NCBI GenBank assembly: GCA_030604195.1
Contig: JAUVWI010000006.1
Span: 1 to 64,000 of the forward strand
From: Spirochaetales bacterium
Lineage (GTDB): Bacteria > Spirochaetota > Spirochaetia > SZUA-6 > DRHE01
Reading direction: 5' to 3'
DNA length: 64,000 bases
Shown: positions 9,684-17,748 of the stretch, one piece after another
Layout: each line of letters starts with the position of its first letter
Position numbering within the stretch: position 1 is the first letter of the stretch
Program-made: the position numbers and the translations under genes
The notes under the pieces: generated by a model
Database searches by the model: none
Told to the model about the DNA's origin: nothing
The model's input: the letters and a program-made list of their open reading frames with translations, nothing else

Positions 9684-9710
9684 CTGGTATTGCTGGAGTG
9701 AATTAAGCGA

Positions 9711-10172
9711 ATGAACGATGAAAAACAGGAAATAGACAAACTCGACAGAGAGATCATACTTGAGCTGCAGGAGGATGCCAGAAGACAATTTAAAACTATT
9801 GCCGGAAAACTCAAAGTTTCTGAAGGCACAATAAAAAATCGGGTTGATCGATTGATCAATCGAGGTATTCTAAAATTGGAGGCCAGAGTTAATCCATTTG
9901 CCCTGCCAAGAAGGATCTCAGCAATTGTGGGAGTAAATCTAAAAGAACGGGATCACGAAGAAAAGATAAAGGAAATTGAAAAGATTCCGGGTGTCACCAG
10001 CGTGTGGAATGCCACCGGCCGTTTTGACCTTTTCTTTGAAGTAATGGTCGATTCCCTGAATTCACTAAATGATGTTCTTTTCAGGAGAGATTTAAAAAAG
10101 ATCGGCGGTATCTCTTACACTGAAACATTTGTCATTTTGTCTTCAAATACCAAGTATTTTAAGCTATTGTAA
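9711..10172 (+). CDS. Lrp/AsnC-family transcriptional regulator
   Basis: A 153-aa regulator with an N-terminal winged helix-turn-helix (about 8-65, with IAGKLKVSEGTIKNRVDRL) and a C-terminal RAM ligand-binding domain (about 70-150, with VTSVWNATGRFDLFFEVMV). Lrp-type proteins bind amino acids or related small molecules and usually form octamers on DNA. It is divergent from the mttB-transporter operon with 244 bases between the starts, a classic local-regulator arrangement. I infer that it controls that operon in response to the transported compound or an amino-acid product. It is convergent with glgP. Confidence 0.92.
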   Translation: MNDEKQEIDKLDREIILELQEDARRQFKTIAGKLKVSEGTIKNRVDRLINRGILKLEARVNPFALPRRISAIVGVNLKERDHEEKIKEIEKIPGVTSVWNATGRFDLFFEVMVDSLNSLNDVLFRRDLKKIGGISYTETFVILSSNTKYFKLL

Positions 10173-10205
10173 ACGCCGGGCAGAAGCTCCTCAGCAGGCT
10201 ATTGC

Positions 10206-12755
10206 CTACCCCCACTTAAGCAAACCGGGGGGAAATGGCTCTATTAAAAAGGGATGGCGCGGCAGTACCCTGACAGCATATCCCTGCCGGCCCACATAAT
10301 CGCAGGGAATCTCCGTCTCATAGTTTAAAGCGCCCCCCTTGCCCAAGTTGTCTGCCTTTAAAGGCCTCATTTCCATTCTTCGCGCTCCGCCTATCTCCCC
10401 CCCCGGTGAAAGGGGGCCGAAATAAAGCTCCACAAGCACATCATCCGCAGCAAGACTTCCCAGATCAACCCTGGCCGTTACCTTCAGCTTTTCCCCTACT
10501 CGCCGTCTCCTGTCACCGGTAACCATAGAGTGCTCCACTTGAATATTTCCCCATTGATCCTGCACTCTGGCGATATATTCAGCCACCTCTTTTGCCCTGG
10601 TGAAACCTTTGCCGGAAAAAGCTTCATAATTTGCCAATGCCGGCAGGTAGAATTTGTCTGAGTATTCCATGAGCATTCGATGGCTGCTGAAGCCGCGGCC
10701 CGCCATACTCATTGAATTCTTCATACGCTTTATCCATTCCCGCGGCAAACCATCCCTGCCCCGGCTGTAAAACATGGGGATTATCTCTCTTTCCAGCAGG
10801 TTGTAAAGCGCTTTTCCTTCAATTTCATCCTGGAGAGCTTTTTCTTTATACTCCTCGCCCTGACCTATTGCCCAGCCGCAGTCGGGGCTGAAGGCTTCAG
10901 CCCACCAGCCGTCGAGAATTGAGAGATTGAGCACACCATTAAAGGCCGCTTTCATGCCGCTGGTGCCGCTGGCCTCCATTGGCCTTAAGGGTGTATTCAG
11001 CCACAGATCGCTTCCGGAAACCAGGTAGCGGGCAATGGTCATATCGTAGTCCTCCAGAAAGACTATCCTGCTCCGCACCTCCGGGTTGCCGGCAAAGTGA
11101 ATTATCTCTTTGATCAGCTCTTTACCATCCAGGTCATGGGGATGGGCTTTGCCGGCGAATATCAACTGTACCGGATGTTCATTATCGGTGAGCAGCTTTA
11201 TCAACCGTTCCGGATCCTTTAAGAGCAGGTTCGCCCGCTTATAGGTGGCAAATCTCCTGGCAAAACTTATGGTAAGGGCATAGGGAGAAAGAGCGCCTTC
11301 AACCGCTTCTATTTCGGCAGCGCTCTTGCCGCGGCTCTCTAATTGCGCCTTAAGCCGGTGGCGGGTAAAGGCCACCAGTCTTTCCCGCCGGCGTTCATGG
11401 GTTCTGAAGAGTTCCTCGTCTGAGATGCGCTCCAGCCTTTCCCATATATCAAATTCCATGGGACGGTCATTGAAGGAGGGCCCCAAATAGCGGTCCAGGA
11501 GATCGAGCAGATCATGGGAAATCCAGGTCCGGGGATGAATGCCATTGGTAATAGCAGAGATCGGCACCTCCGCTACCGGCAAACCGGGCCACAGCTTTCG
11601 CCACATTTTTTTCGATACCTGGCCGTGCAGCGAGCTTACCCCGTTTGCGTACGCGGATAATTTCAGCGCCAGCACGGTCATGCAGAATGGCTCTCCCGAA
11701 TCAGCCGGATTCTCTCTGCCCAAAGCTAAAAAATCCTGCCAATCGAGCTTCAGCTCTGCTGCGATTTTCTTAAAATACTTTGCCATCAGGTCAACGGCAA
11801 AACGTTCATTACCTGCTGAGACCGGTGTATGAGTAGTAAAAATATTGGTCGGTTTTACCGCCTGCAGCGCCTGCTTGAAGGTAAGCCCCTGCTCAGCCAC
11901 CAACCGGCGGATACGTTCCAGCCCCAGAAAAGCGGAGTGGCCTTCATTCATATGAGCCGCAGCCGGAGTTATACCCAGGGCAAAGATAGCCCTTATGCCG
12001 CCGATGCCAAGGAGCAGCTCCTGGCGTAGCCGCATTTCGCGGTCACCCCCATAGAGGGTAGCTGTTATCAGGCGATTATCCGGGCTGTTCTCGTCAATAT
12101 TGGCATCAAGCAGATAGAGAGAGCTGCGCCCGATCTTTACTTCCCATACCTGGGCAATAACAAGCTCACCGCCAATATCAACACTGATTCTTACCGCTTC
12201 CCCATCTTTGTCAGCGCAGATGCTTATCGGCATATTATACCAGTCATTTTCCGGGTAGGTTTCCAGCTGAAAACCGTCGGGGTTAAGATACTGCCGGAAA
12301 TACCCCTGCCGGTAGAGCAGTCCCACACCGACAAGCGGCAGACCCAGATCTGAAGCTGTCTTCAAATGATCTCCCGAGAGCACGCCCAGACCCCCGGAGT
12401 AAATGGGAAGCTGGGTATCCAGACCATACTCCATAGAAAAATAGGCGATTGTCCTGGTCATATTGCCGCTGTACCAGCGCTCTCCGTCCAGGTAGCTGCG
12501 GAAACGCGAGCATACCCGCTCTAAAGCAGCCAGATAGGAATCATCTGCAGCTGCCTCTTCAAGCCTCTCCTGGGTTACCAACCCCAAAGTTTTAGCAGGG
12601 TTCTGACGAGAAGCCAGGCAGGCATCATAATCGAGGCGTATGAAGAGCCTGATCGCTTCGAAGTTCCAGCTTATCCAGAGGTTGTACGCCAGTTCCTTTA
12701 AGGGCATCAGCTTTTCAGGAAGATTGGCTTTAACAGTAAAGGGAATAATTTTCAT
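10206..12755 (-). CDS. glgP: Alpha-glucan (glycogen) phosphorylase
   Basis: GT35-family, PLP-dependent enzyme releasing glucose-1-phosphate from glycogen-like glucans. The 849-aa length fits the archaeal/bacterial short form, with an N-terminal DUF3417-type helical region (NLWISWNFEAIRLF). The catalytic core carries SMEYGLDTQLPIYSGGLGVLSGDHLK, and the PLP lysine lies in SGTSGMKAAFNG. A beta-rich C-terminal tail of about 100 aa follows, as in this subfamily. It is divergent from the phosphohexomutase gene with only 73 bases between starts, which makes metabolic sense because the mutase would convert glucose-1-phosphate to glucose-6-phosphate. No clear Shine-Dalgarno sequence precedes the ATG. 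Confidence 0.95.
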   Translation of the reverse strand: MKIIPFTVKANLPEKLMPLKELAYNLWISWNFEAIRLFIRLDYDACLASRQNPAKTLGLVTQERLEEAAADDSYLAALERVCSRFRSYLDGERWYSGNMTRTIAYFSMEYGLDTQLPIYSGGLGVLSGDHLKTASDLGLPLVGVGLLYRQGYFRQYLNPDGFQLETYPENDWYNMPISICADKDGEAVRISVDIGGELVIAQVWEVKIGRSSLYLLDANIDENSPDNRLITATLYGGDREMRLRQELLLGIGGIRAIFALGITPAAAHMNEGHSAFLGLERIRRLVAEQGLTFKQALQAVKPTNIFTTHTPVSAGNERFAVDLMAKYFKKIAAELKLDWQDFLALGRENPADSGEPFCMTVLALKLSAYANGVSSLHGQVSKKMWRKLWPGLPVAEVPISAITNGIHPRTWISHDLLDLLDRYLGPSFNDRPMEFDIWERLERISDEELFRTHERRRERLVAFTRHRLKAQLESRGKSAAEIEAVEGALSPYALTISFARRFATYKRANLLLKDPERLIKLLTDNEHPVQLIFAGKAHPHDLDGKELIKEIIHFAGNPEVRSRIVFLEDYDMTIARYLVSGSDLWLNTPLRPMEASGTSGMKAAFNGVLNLSILDGWWAEAFSPDCGWAIGQGEEYKEKALQDEIEGKALYNLLEREIIPMFYSRGRDGLPREWIKRMKNSMSMAGRGFSSHRMLMEYSDKFYLPALANYEAFSGKGFTRAKEVAEYIARVQDQWGNIQVEHSMVTGDRRRRVGEKLKVTARVDLGSLAADDVLVELYFGPLSPGGEIGGARRMEMRPLKADNLGKGGALNYETEIPCDYVGRQGYAVRVLPRHPFLIEPFPPGLLKWG

Positions 12756-12828
12756 CCGGTTAATATACCTTAATTAGCTGCTGGAAACCAGAGGGAAAGA
12801 TGTTATAATAGCGGCCGCAGGAGGAAAT

Positions 12829-14169
12829 ATGAGCATTTTTAAATCTTACGACATCAGAGGGATCTATAACCAGGAATGGAATAAGGAGCTGGCCTACCGC
12901 ATAGGCTTCTTTCTGCCTTCACTACTCAAGGCTGATGAAATACTTATCGGCAGAGATGCGCGGGAGAGCTCGGATGAAATATTCTCATATTTGAGCCGGG
13001 GCATTATGGCCGCGGGAGGTAACGTCTGCGACATCGGACTCTGCTGTACCCCTGCCGTATACTTTGCCACCTCCTTCTATAATCTCGGCGGCAGTGTAAT
13101 GATTACCGCCTCCCATAACCCTTCCCAATATAACGGTTTAAAAATATCTGCAAGAGACTCTATTCCGGTGGGATACGGCAGCGGTCTGGAAAAACTGGAG
13201 GAATTAGCTTTAAGTTCCACGCCGGTAATACCGGTTGCCGAAAGAGGTTCCCTCCGTAGCCTGGATATCCGCAAGAGTTATATTGCCCACCTGGCGCCCT
13301 ACAAAGAGGGTATCGGTGCCATCAAAGCGGTTATCGACTGCTCAGACGGCACGGCCGGTGTCTTTATTCACGATGTAATCAAGAATCTGCCGGGAGAAAT
13401 TATTACCATGTATGATACACCTGACGGCACTTTTCCCCATCATGAGCCGAATCCCCTGGATGAAAAGAACCTGGCTTCCTTGAAAACAAGAACCCTGGCT
13501 GAAAAGGCTGATCTGGGTATCTGCTTTGATGGTGATGCGGACAGGGTTATGTTTATTGATGAAAAGGGTAATTTTATCTCTCCGGATTTGATTACCGCCC
13601 TGCTTGGAATCTACTTCTTCAAATACAAAAAAAACCTGGGAAGCGCGGTTACCTATGATGTTCGTTCCTCAAGAAGCGTAGTTGAGTTTATCGACTCACT
13701 GGGCGGCAAACCCGTTATCTGCCGAGTGGGTCACTCTCACGCCAAAAAACTGCTCAGAGAGACAAGGGGGATATTCGGTGGGGAACTGGCCGGTCACTAC
13801 TATTTCCGGAATAACTTTTTCTGTGATTCAGCCATGATGGCAGCGTTAATAGTCCTTAACATACTCACTAAAGAGGGAGTCTCCATTTCACAGATGATAG
13901 CGGGCATAAGCAAATATCATTTTTCAGGTGAGTTGAATTTTACAGTTAATGATAAGGACAGGATTATCAGTTCAATAAGTAAAGATTACCGCCATGGTCA
14001 GTCCGTTACAATTGACGGCATACGGATTGATTTTCCTACCTGGTGGTTCTCCCTGCGTAAATCAAATACCGAGCCCTACCTAAGGCTGGTGGTGGAGGCT
14101 GAATCCAGAGCTGAACTCAACAAAATTACTGATGAGTTGAAAGAGAAGATAAAGCGCTATGACAGCTGA
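12829..14169 (+). CDS. Phosphomannomutase/phosphoglucomutase
   Basis: Alpha-D-phosphohexomutase (446 aa) that moves phosphate between C1 and C6 of hexoses. The phosphoserine loop TASHNP (residues 93-98) is intact, as are the Mg-binding DGDADR loop, the sugar-binding GGELAGHYYFRN loop and the C-terminal phosphate-binding RKSNTEPYLRL. The gene has a strong AGGAGG ribosome site and a TATAAT -10 element at 12804-12809, about 20 bases before the ATG; its -35 is poor. It is divergent from glgP, suggesting a role in glycogen breakdown and sugar-nucleotide supply. Whether glucose or mannose phosphate is preferred cannot be read from the sequence. Confidence 0.94.
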   Translation: MSIFKSYDIRGIYNQEWNKELAYRIGFFLPSLLKADEILIGRDARESSDEIFSYLSRGIMAAGGNVCDIGLCCTPAVYFATSFYNLGGSVMITASHNPSQYNGLKISARDSIPVGYGSGLEKLEELALSSTPVIPVAERGSLRSLDIRKSYIAHLAPYKEGIGAIKAVIDCSDGTAGVFIHDVIKNLPGEIITMYDTPDGTFPHHEPNPLDEKNLASLKTRTLAEKADLGICFDGDADRVMFIDEKGNFISPDLITALLGIYFFKYKKNLGSAVTYDVRSSRSVVEFIDSLGGKPVICRVGHSHAKKLLRETRGIFGGELAGHYYFRNNFFCDSAMMAALIVLNILTKEGVSISQMIAGISKYHFSGELNFTVNDKDRIISSISKDYRHGQSVTIDGIRIDFPTWWFSLRKSNTEPYLRLVVEAESRAELNKITDELKEKIKRYDS

Positions 14170-14187
14170 ATAAGCCTAATTTTTTCT

Positions 14188-15663
14188 CTATTTCGGCGGT
14201 ATTATCAGTTTCCAGCCGGGATAGATCAGATCCGGATGCTGAATCAGCTTTCTGTTGCGGCGCCAGATGCGCGGCCAGAGATAGGGATTACCATAGACAA
14301 ACTCATATTCAGCAATACGCCAGAGGCAATCCCTTCTTTCCGGTATCAGCCGCACCACATATAGCGGGCTATCCGGATTCACAGCCTGGGTCTTGTAAAT
14401 TGCAATAAGCCGCTGCGCCTCTTTAAAGTATTCTACTGCCACCTGGTAGTTGCCGTTATCACGCTCGGCCACTCCCCTTTTCCACAATTCCTTAGCCTGG
14501 GTCAGCAAATTCTCTTCAGTAATGTCGGCCAGAACAACGGTGGAGTTATCCAGGGGCAAAGCCTGCGAACTGTTATTACCTTTAGCCTTTTCACTTTCTT
14601 CTTCCCCAATAAACTCCTCGCCGGACCAGGCTTCCGGTTCCACAACAGTACCTTCATCGGTAACTATGGTTAAACCCGCGGCCTCTTCAATCTCGCGCAT
14701 TACCTCCAGCATAAGGGTGTCGGTTTGCTGTTTTTCCTGCTCCGCCTTTCCCTTTGAAAGTTTAACAGCAGCCAGAGCCGTTTCGCGGGCGTTGCCCAGA
14801 TTTTCTTCGCTCTCAATTATCTTATATGCTTGAAAATCTTCAATCCCCTGCCAGTAGAGTTGATTGGCTCTCTCATACTCTGTAGGTGCTCTGCGGTCTG
14901 CGCCAAGATTTTCCGCTTCAGTAAGATATTGATTGGTGTCCCTTTTTAAAATACCTATCCACCTTAAGCGCTCATCCAGTCTCTGGGCCAGATCGGACAT
15001 AGCTTTAAGAGATTCATAGGCCTGCTCATTTGCTCCGGACAGATCTCCCCTATCATAGAGGGCTTGAGCTTTGTCGATCCCTGACACGGCTTCTGCGTAC
15101 TCCCCGGGTAGAAACTTATCCGCATCCATTGAGAGCAGGTTCTTCCGGGAGCGCTCCAGCCGCCGGCTGAACATCTCAACCGCCTTACCGACTGAATTTT
15201 CATAGGCCAGATCAGCTTTCTCGCGGGCCTCACTTAGATATTCACGCGCTTTATCCGGATCTGTATCCCTGATTTTGAGGGCATTATTGAAACTCTTTTT
15301 AGCTTGGACAAATACTTCCGGATCATAATAATCAGCTTCAACTTCTTCCGCCCTGGCAATGGCATTCCGCGCTACGGCCACCTCCTGGTCAGTCACCGGC
15401 TGAACAACTTTCTCCTCAACCACGACAGCTTCAGGTTCCTCCGGTTTTGTTTCCTCAACCGGCTTTTCCACTTCTTTGACTATTTGCTCCTCCGGGGGAG
15501 CTTCAGTTTCAGGAGCTGACTTGCAATTCAGTACTGTTAATACCAAAAAACATACTATAACAAGCTTAAATATACTTTTTCCAGCGCAGACTATATCCTT
15601 ATTCGGGCGCTGGACTTGATTATTTCTTGCGCTGAACTGGCATGATTTTAAAGGTAATAGCAT
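14188..15663 (-). CDS. LysM-domain lipoprotein with long helical region
   Basis: Predicted envelope lipoprotein of 491 aa. After an unusually long N-terminal stretch (46 residues) comes a hydrophobic signal with a relaxed lipobox (LTVLNC). A Pro/Glu/Lys-rich linker, a long charged helical region with tetratricopeptide-like repeats (about 110-400) and a C-terminal LysM module (RRDCLWRIAEYEFVYG...NPYLWPRIW...PGWKL) follow. LysM binds peptidoglycan. The track start is 17 codons too early: a GGAGGG ribosome site and a TTGACG-N17-TACACT promoter place the start at 15663. The first codons coincide with a repeat that also forms the trpS 3' end, so the N-terminus may be a recent graft. The gene is convergent with the mutase. 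Confidence 0.85.
   Translation of the reverse strand: MLLPLKSCQFSARNNQVQRPNKDIVCAGKSIFKLVIVCFLVLTVLNCKSAPETEAPPEEQIVKEVEKPVEETKPEEPEAVVVEEKVVQPVTDQEVAVARNAIARAEEVEADYYDPEVFVQAKKSFNNALKIRDTDPDKAREYLSEAREKADLAYENSVGKAVEMFSRRLERSRKNLLSMDADKFLPGEYAEAVSGIDKAQALYDRGDLSGANEQAYESLKAMSDLAQRLDERLRWIGILKRDTNQYLTEAENLGADRRAPTEYERANQLYWQGIEDFQAYKIIESEENLGNARETALAAVKLSKGKAEQEKQQTDTLMLEVMREIEEAAGLTIVTDEGTVVEPEAWSGEEFIGEEESEKAKGNNSSQALPLDNSTVVLADITEENLLTQAKELWKRGVAERDNGNYQVAVEYFKEAQRLIAIYKTQAVNPDSPLYVVRLIPERRDCLWRIAEYEFVYGNPYLWPRIWRRNRKLIQHPDLIYPGWKLIIPPK
15632..15662. repeat. Dispersed short repeat, copy 2 (5' end of LysM lipoprotein gene)
   Basis: Matches bases 1-31 of the window at 28 of 31 positions. 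It lies directly after the ribosome site and forms the first codons of the lipoprotein gene. Confidence 0.6.
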
Positions 15664-15685
15664 AATAATATCCCTCCGCTTGTAT

Positions 15686-15714
15686 AGTGTAACACGTCTG
15701 AGTTTTCCCGTCAA
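15686..15714 (-). promoter_or_regulatory. Sigma70 promoter of LysM lipoprotein gene
   Basis: On the minus strand TTGACG and TACACT are 17 bases apart, and a GGAGGG ribosome site follows directly. It fixes the start codon at 15663, because the longer track ORF would begin inside the promoter. Confidence 0.65.
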
Positions 15715-15773
15715 GAAAAGTATTATCGATCTCTATTGGCCAAAGAGGACAACTCTGATAACCTGAAATTAAT

Positions 15774-16667
15774 ATGGACTATCTCCCGATTGAAAAGCTC
15801 AGATCATTTGCTGCCAGCTTTGACATATTTACCGGAAGCAAAGCGATTAAAAATGAGCTTTTAGAATTAGGGCTCCTGCCGCCACTACCGGTTGCCGGCA
15901 AAGAATTAGTCTGGGGTTTTAATCTTCTATGTTCTGCTGCAAAGGCAGGTTACAGCAGCCTGCCGGTTGTCAGGATAGGGAAAAAGCCGCTGATAGAACT
16001 GCTGAGGATTGCCATAACAATCGAAGATAGAGCCGGTAATTTCACCTGGGGGGAAATGGAAAGGGTATACAATCTTCTGGTAAAAAAGGGCAGCAGTGAG
16101 CTCTTTAGCAGCCTCTCCCCGCTTCTATTGGGCCATGAGGACAGCCGGCTTTTTGCCCGCGTTGAACAATTCTCAGCCCTGAAAACACAATTGAAAGCAC
16201 TGGTGGATGATAAGCTGATCGATCTTAAAACCGCTCTGCATTGCAATAATTGGCATGCAGCTTTGATTGAAGATATAGGAGTCCTTTTAAGATCGGGGGA
16301 AAATCCCCTCTCCTTCAGCAAACGGCGGCTAATTCTGAATCAACTGCTGGAAGTCTCGATGAAGCATAGAATTCCGGAAGAAAAAATACTTTCGCTGGTC
16401 AGGAATACTCTGAACAGCGCAGATCCTCTTAAAACTGCTCAAGCCCTGCGGTTTCCAGAACTTACCGCCATGGAAGAGCGTTTCCTTGAATTGAAAGGAA
16501 AATTACTGACTGGAACCGGTATTAAATTAACATCGCCCTCCTTCTTTGAGGGTGAGAACTTCAATATGTCTTTCTCTTTTAACAGCAAAAAGGCGCTTGA
16601 GAAAAAAATCAATTACCTGAAGACCTTTGCGGAAAAAACAGATGAGCTCTTTGAACTCTTATATTGA
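15774..16667 (+). CDS. Unknown protein, possibly ParB-like helical, upstream of SplB-like gene
   Basis: I do not recognise this 297-aa protein with confidence. It is soluble, mostly helical and has no signal peptide. Residues about 75-150 (LLRIAITIEDRAGNFTWGEM...SPLLLG) recall the helical middle domain of ParB/Spo0J proteins in spacing and charge. The usual ParB nuclease-type N-domain motif is not evident, so this is only a weak resemblance. The C-terminus (about 230-297) is Lys-rich with a beta-type segment. The end overlaps the next gene by 26 bases, so the two are probably co-translated and functionally linked. Together with the SplB-like and FecR genes it forms a plus-strand trio between convergent neighbours. 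Confidence 0.75.
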   Translation: MDYLPIEKLRSFAASFDIFTGSKAIKNELLELGLLPPLPVAGKELVWGFNLLCSAAKAGYSSLPVVRIGKKPLIELLRIAITIEDRAGNFTWGEMERVYNLLVKKGSSELFSSLSPLLLGHEDSRLFARVEQFSALKTQLKALVDDKLIDLKTALHCNNWHAALIEDIGVLLRSGENPLSFSKRRLILNQLLEVSMKHRIPEEKILSLVRNTLNSADPLKTAQALRFPELTAMEERFLELKGKLLTGTGIKLTSPSFFEGENFNMSFSFNSKKALEKKINYLKTFAEKTDELFELLY

Positions 16668-17748
16668 TCATTTTAAAAAAATATATGTGGCCGAAGAAGT
16701 CCGACATCTCAGGCGCCTTGAAACAGCGCTTCAAAGGTTGCGCCACCTGCCGGTAATCTACATTGATGACAAAGGTGAGATTCCCGGAGAGGATATGAAC
16801 AGTCATACACTCTTTATTTCCGGGTCAAAAGGAGAAACTGTTGGTCACTGTCCCGCTTCACGGGGTCATCTCTGCTGCAACTACATCACCGTGGATCTTT
16901 ATCTGGGCTGTATCCTGAATTGTTCATACTGTATTATGAAAAGCTATCTGAATTTTGCCCCAATCACTATCTACCTGGATACAGAGGTTGCGATAAAACG
17001 AATTATTGAAATTGCTGAAAACAATAAAGATAGAACAATCAGAGTTGGCACAGGCGAAGTGGGCGATTCATTGCTGCTTGATCCGGTTTTCAGGCTCTCT
17101 GAAGATTTTATCCGGGCTCTTTCGCCATTTGCCAATATTTTCCTGGAACTGAAAACAAAAACCCATTTCGTCGATCACCTCCTCGGCCTGGAAAATAAGG
17201 GCAATACGGTTATCGGCTTTTCGCTGAATCCCGAAAAGCTGATCAACCGCTATGAGGGTATAGCCGGCACTCTGGCGGAAAGAATTCAGGCAGCCCGGAA
17301 GAGCGTTGAACATGGTTACCTTGTTTCCTTTCATTTTGATCCGCTATTCCTGACCGGGGACTGGCAGCATCAATATGCGCAGACCATCTCCAGCTTAAAG
17401 GATATTCCCCAGGATAAAATTGCCTGGATAAGCCTGGGAACAATGCGATATACTAAAGAGTTGAAGCAAAAAATGGGCAGCCAGGATTTTCTGCTGGAGG
17501 AATTTATTCCCTGCAGGGATGGTAAATACCGTTACCTGCAGAAGACAAGAAGCGGGGTTTACCGTTATATTCTCAAGCAAATCAGGAAGAGGTGGAGATC
17601 ACCGATACCCGTATACCTGTGTATGGAAAGCCAGGCTGTCTGGAGAAATGTTTTTGGCAGATTGCCCCATGAAATAGCTGAATTAAGTGCTATATTTAAA
17701 GAGGCGCGGGGAGTTGCCTGTGCATCGAACCAAGGGAGGATAATATGA
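16642..17748 (+). CDS. Spore photoproduct lyase-like radical SAM protein lacking the catalytic cysteine
   Basis: Radical SAM enzyme (368 aa) of the SplB family. The iron-sulfur motif is CILNCSYC (CxxxCxxC, Cys90/94/97), almost the same position as Cys91/95/98 in Bacillus SplB. Later SplB-like blocks are present: TKTHFVDHLL, IGFSLNPEKLINRYE and the GYLVSFHFDPL region. The block holding catalytic Cys141 of true lyases (EASCTSDIVG) aligns with IRVGTGEVGD here, with Thr in place of Cys. True thymine-dimer repair of spore photoproduct is thus doubtful. The track start is a TTG; I prefer the ATG five codons later. The stop overlaps the FecR gene start by 4 bases. Confidence 0.85.
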   Translation: MSSLNSYIDHFKKIYVAEEVRHLRRLETALQRLRHLPVIYIDDKGEIPGEDMNSHTLFISGSKGETVGHCPASRGHLCCNYITVDLYLGCILNCSYCIMKSYLNFAPITIYLDTEVAIKRIIEIAENNKDRTIRVGTGEVGDSLLLDPVFRLSEDFIRALSPFANIFLELKTKTHFVDHLLGLENKGNTVIGFSLNPEKLINRYEGIAGTLAERIQAARKSVEHGYLVSFHFDPLFLTGDWQHQYAQTISSLKDIPQDKIAWISLGTMRYTKELKQKMGSQDFLLEEFIPCRDGKYRYLQKTRSGVYRYILKQIRKRWRSPIPVYLCMESQAVWRNVFGRLPHEIAELSAIFKEARGVACASNQGRII

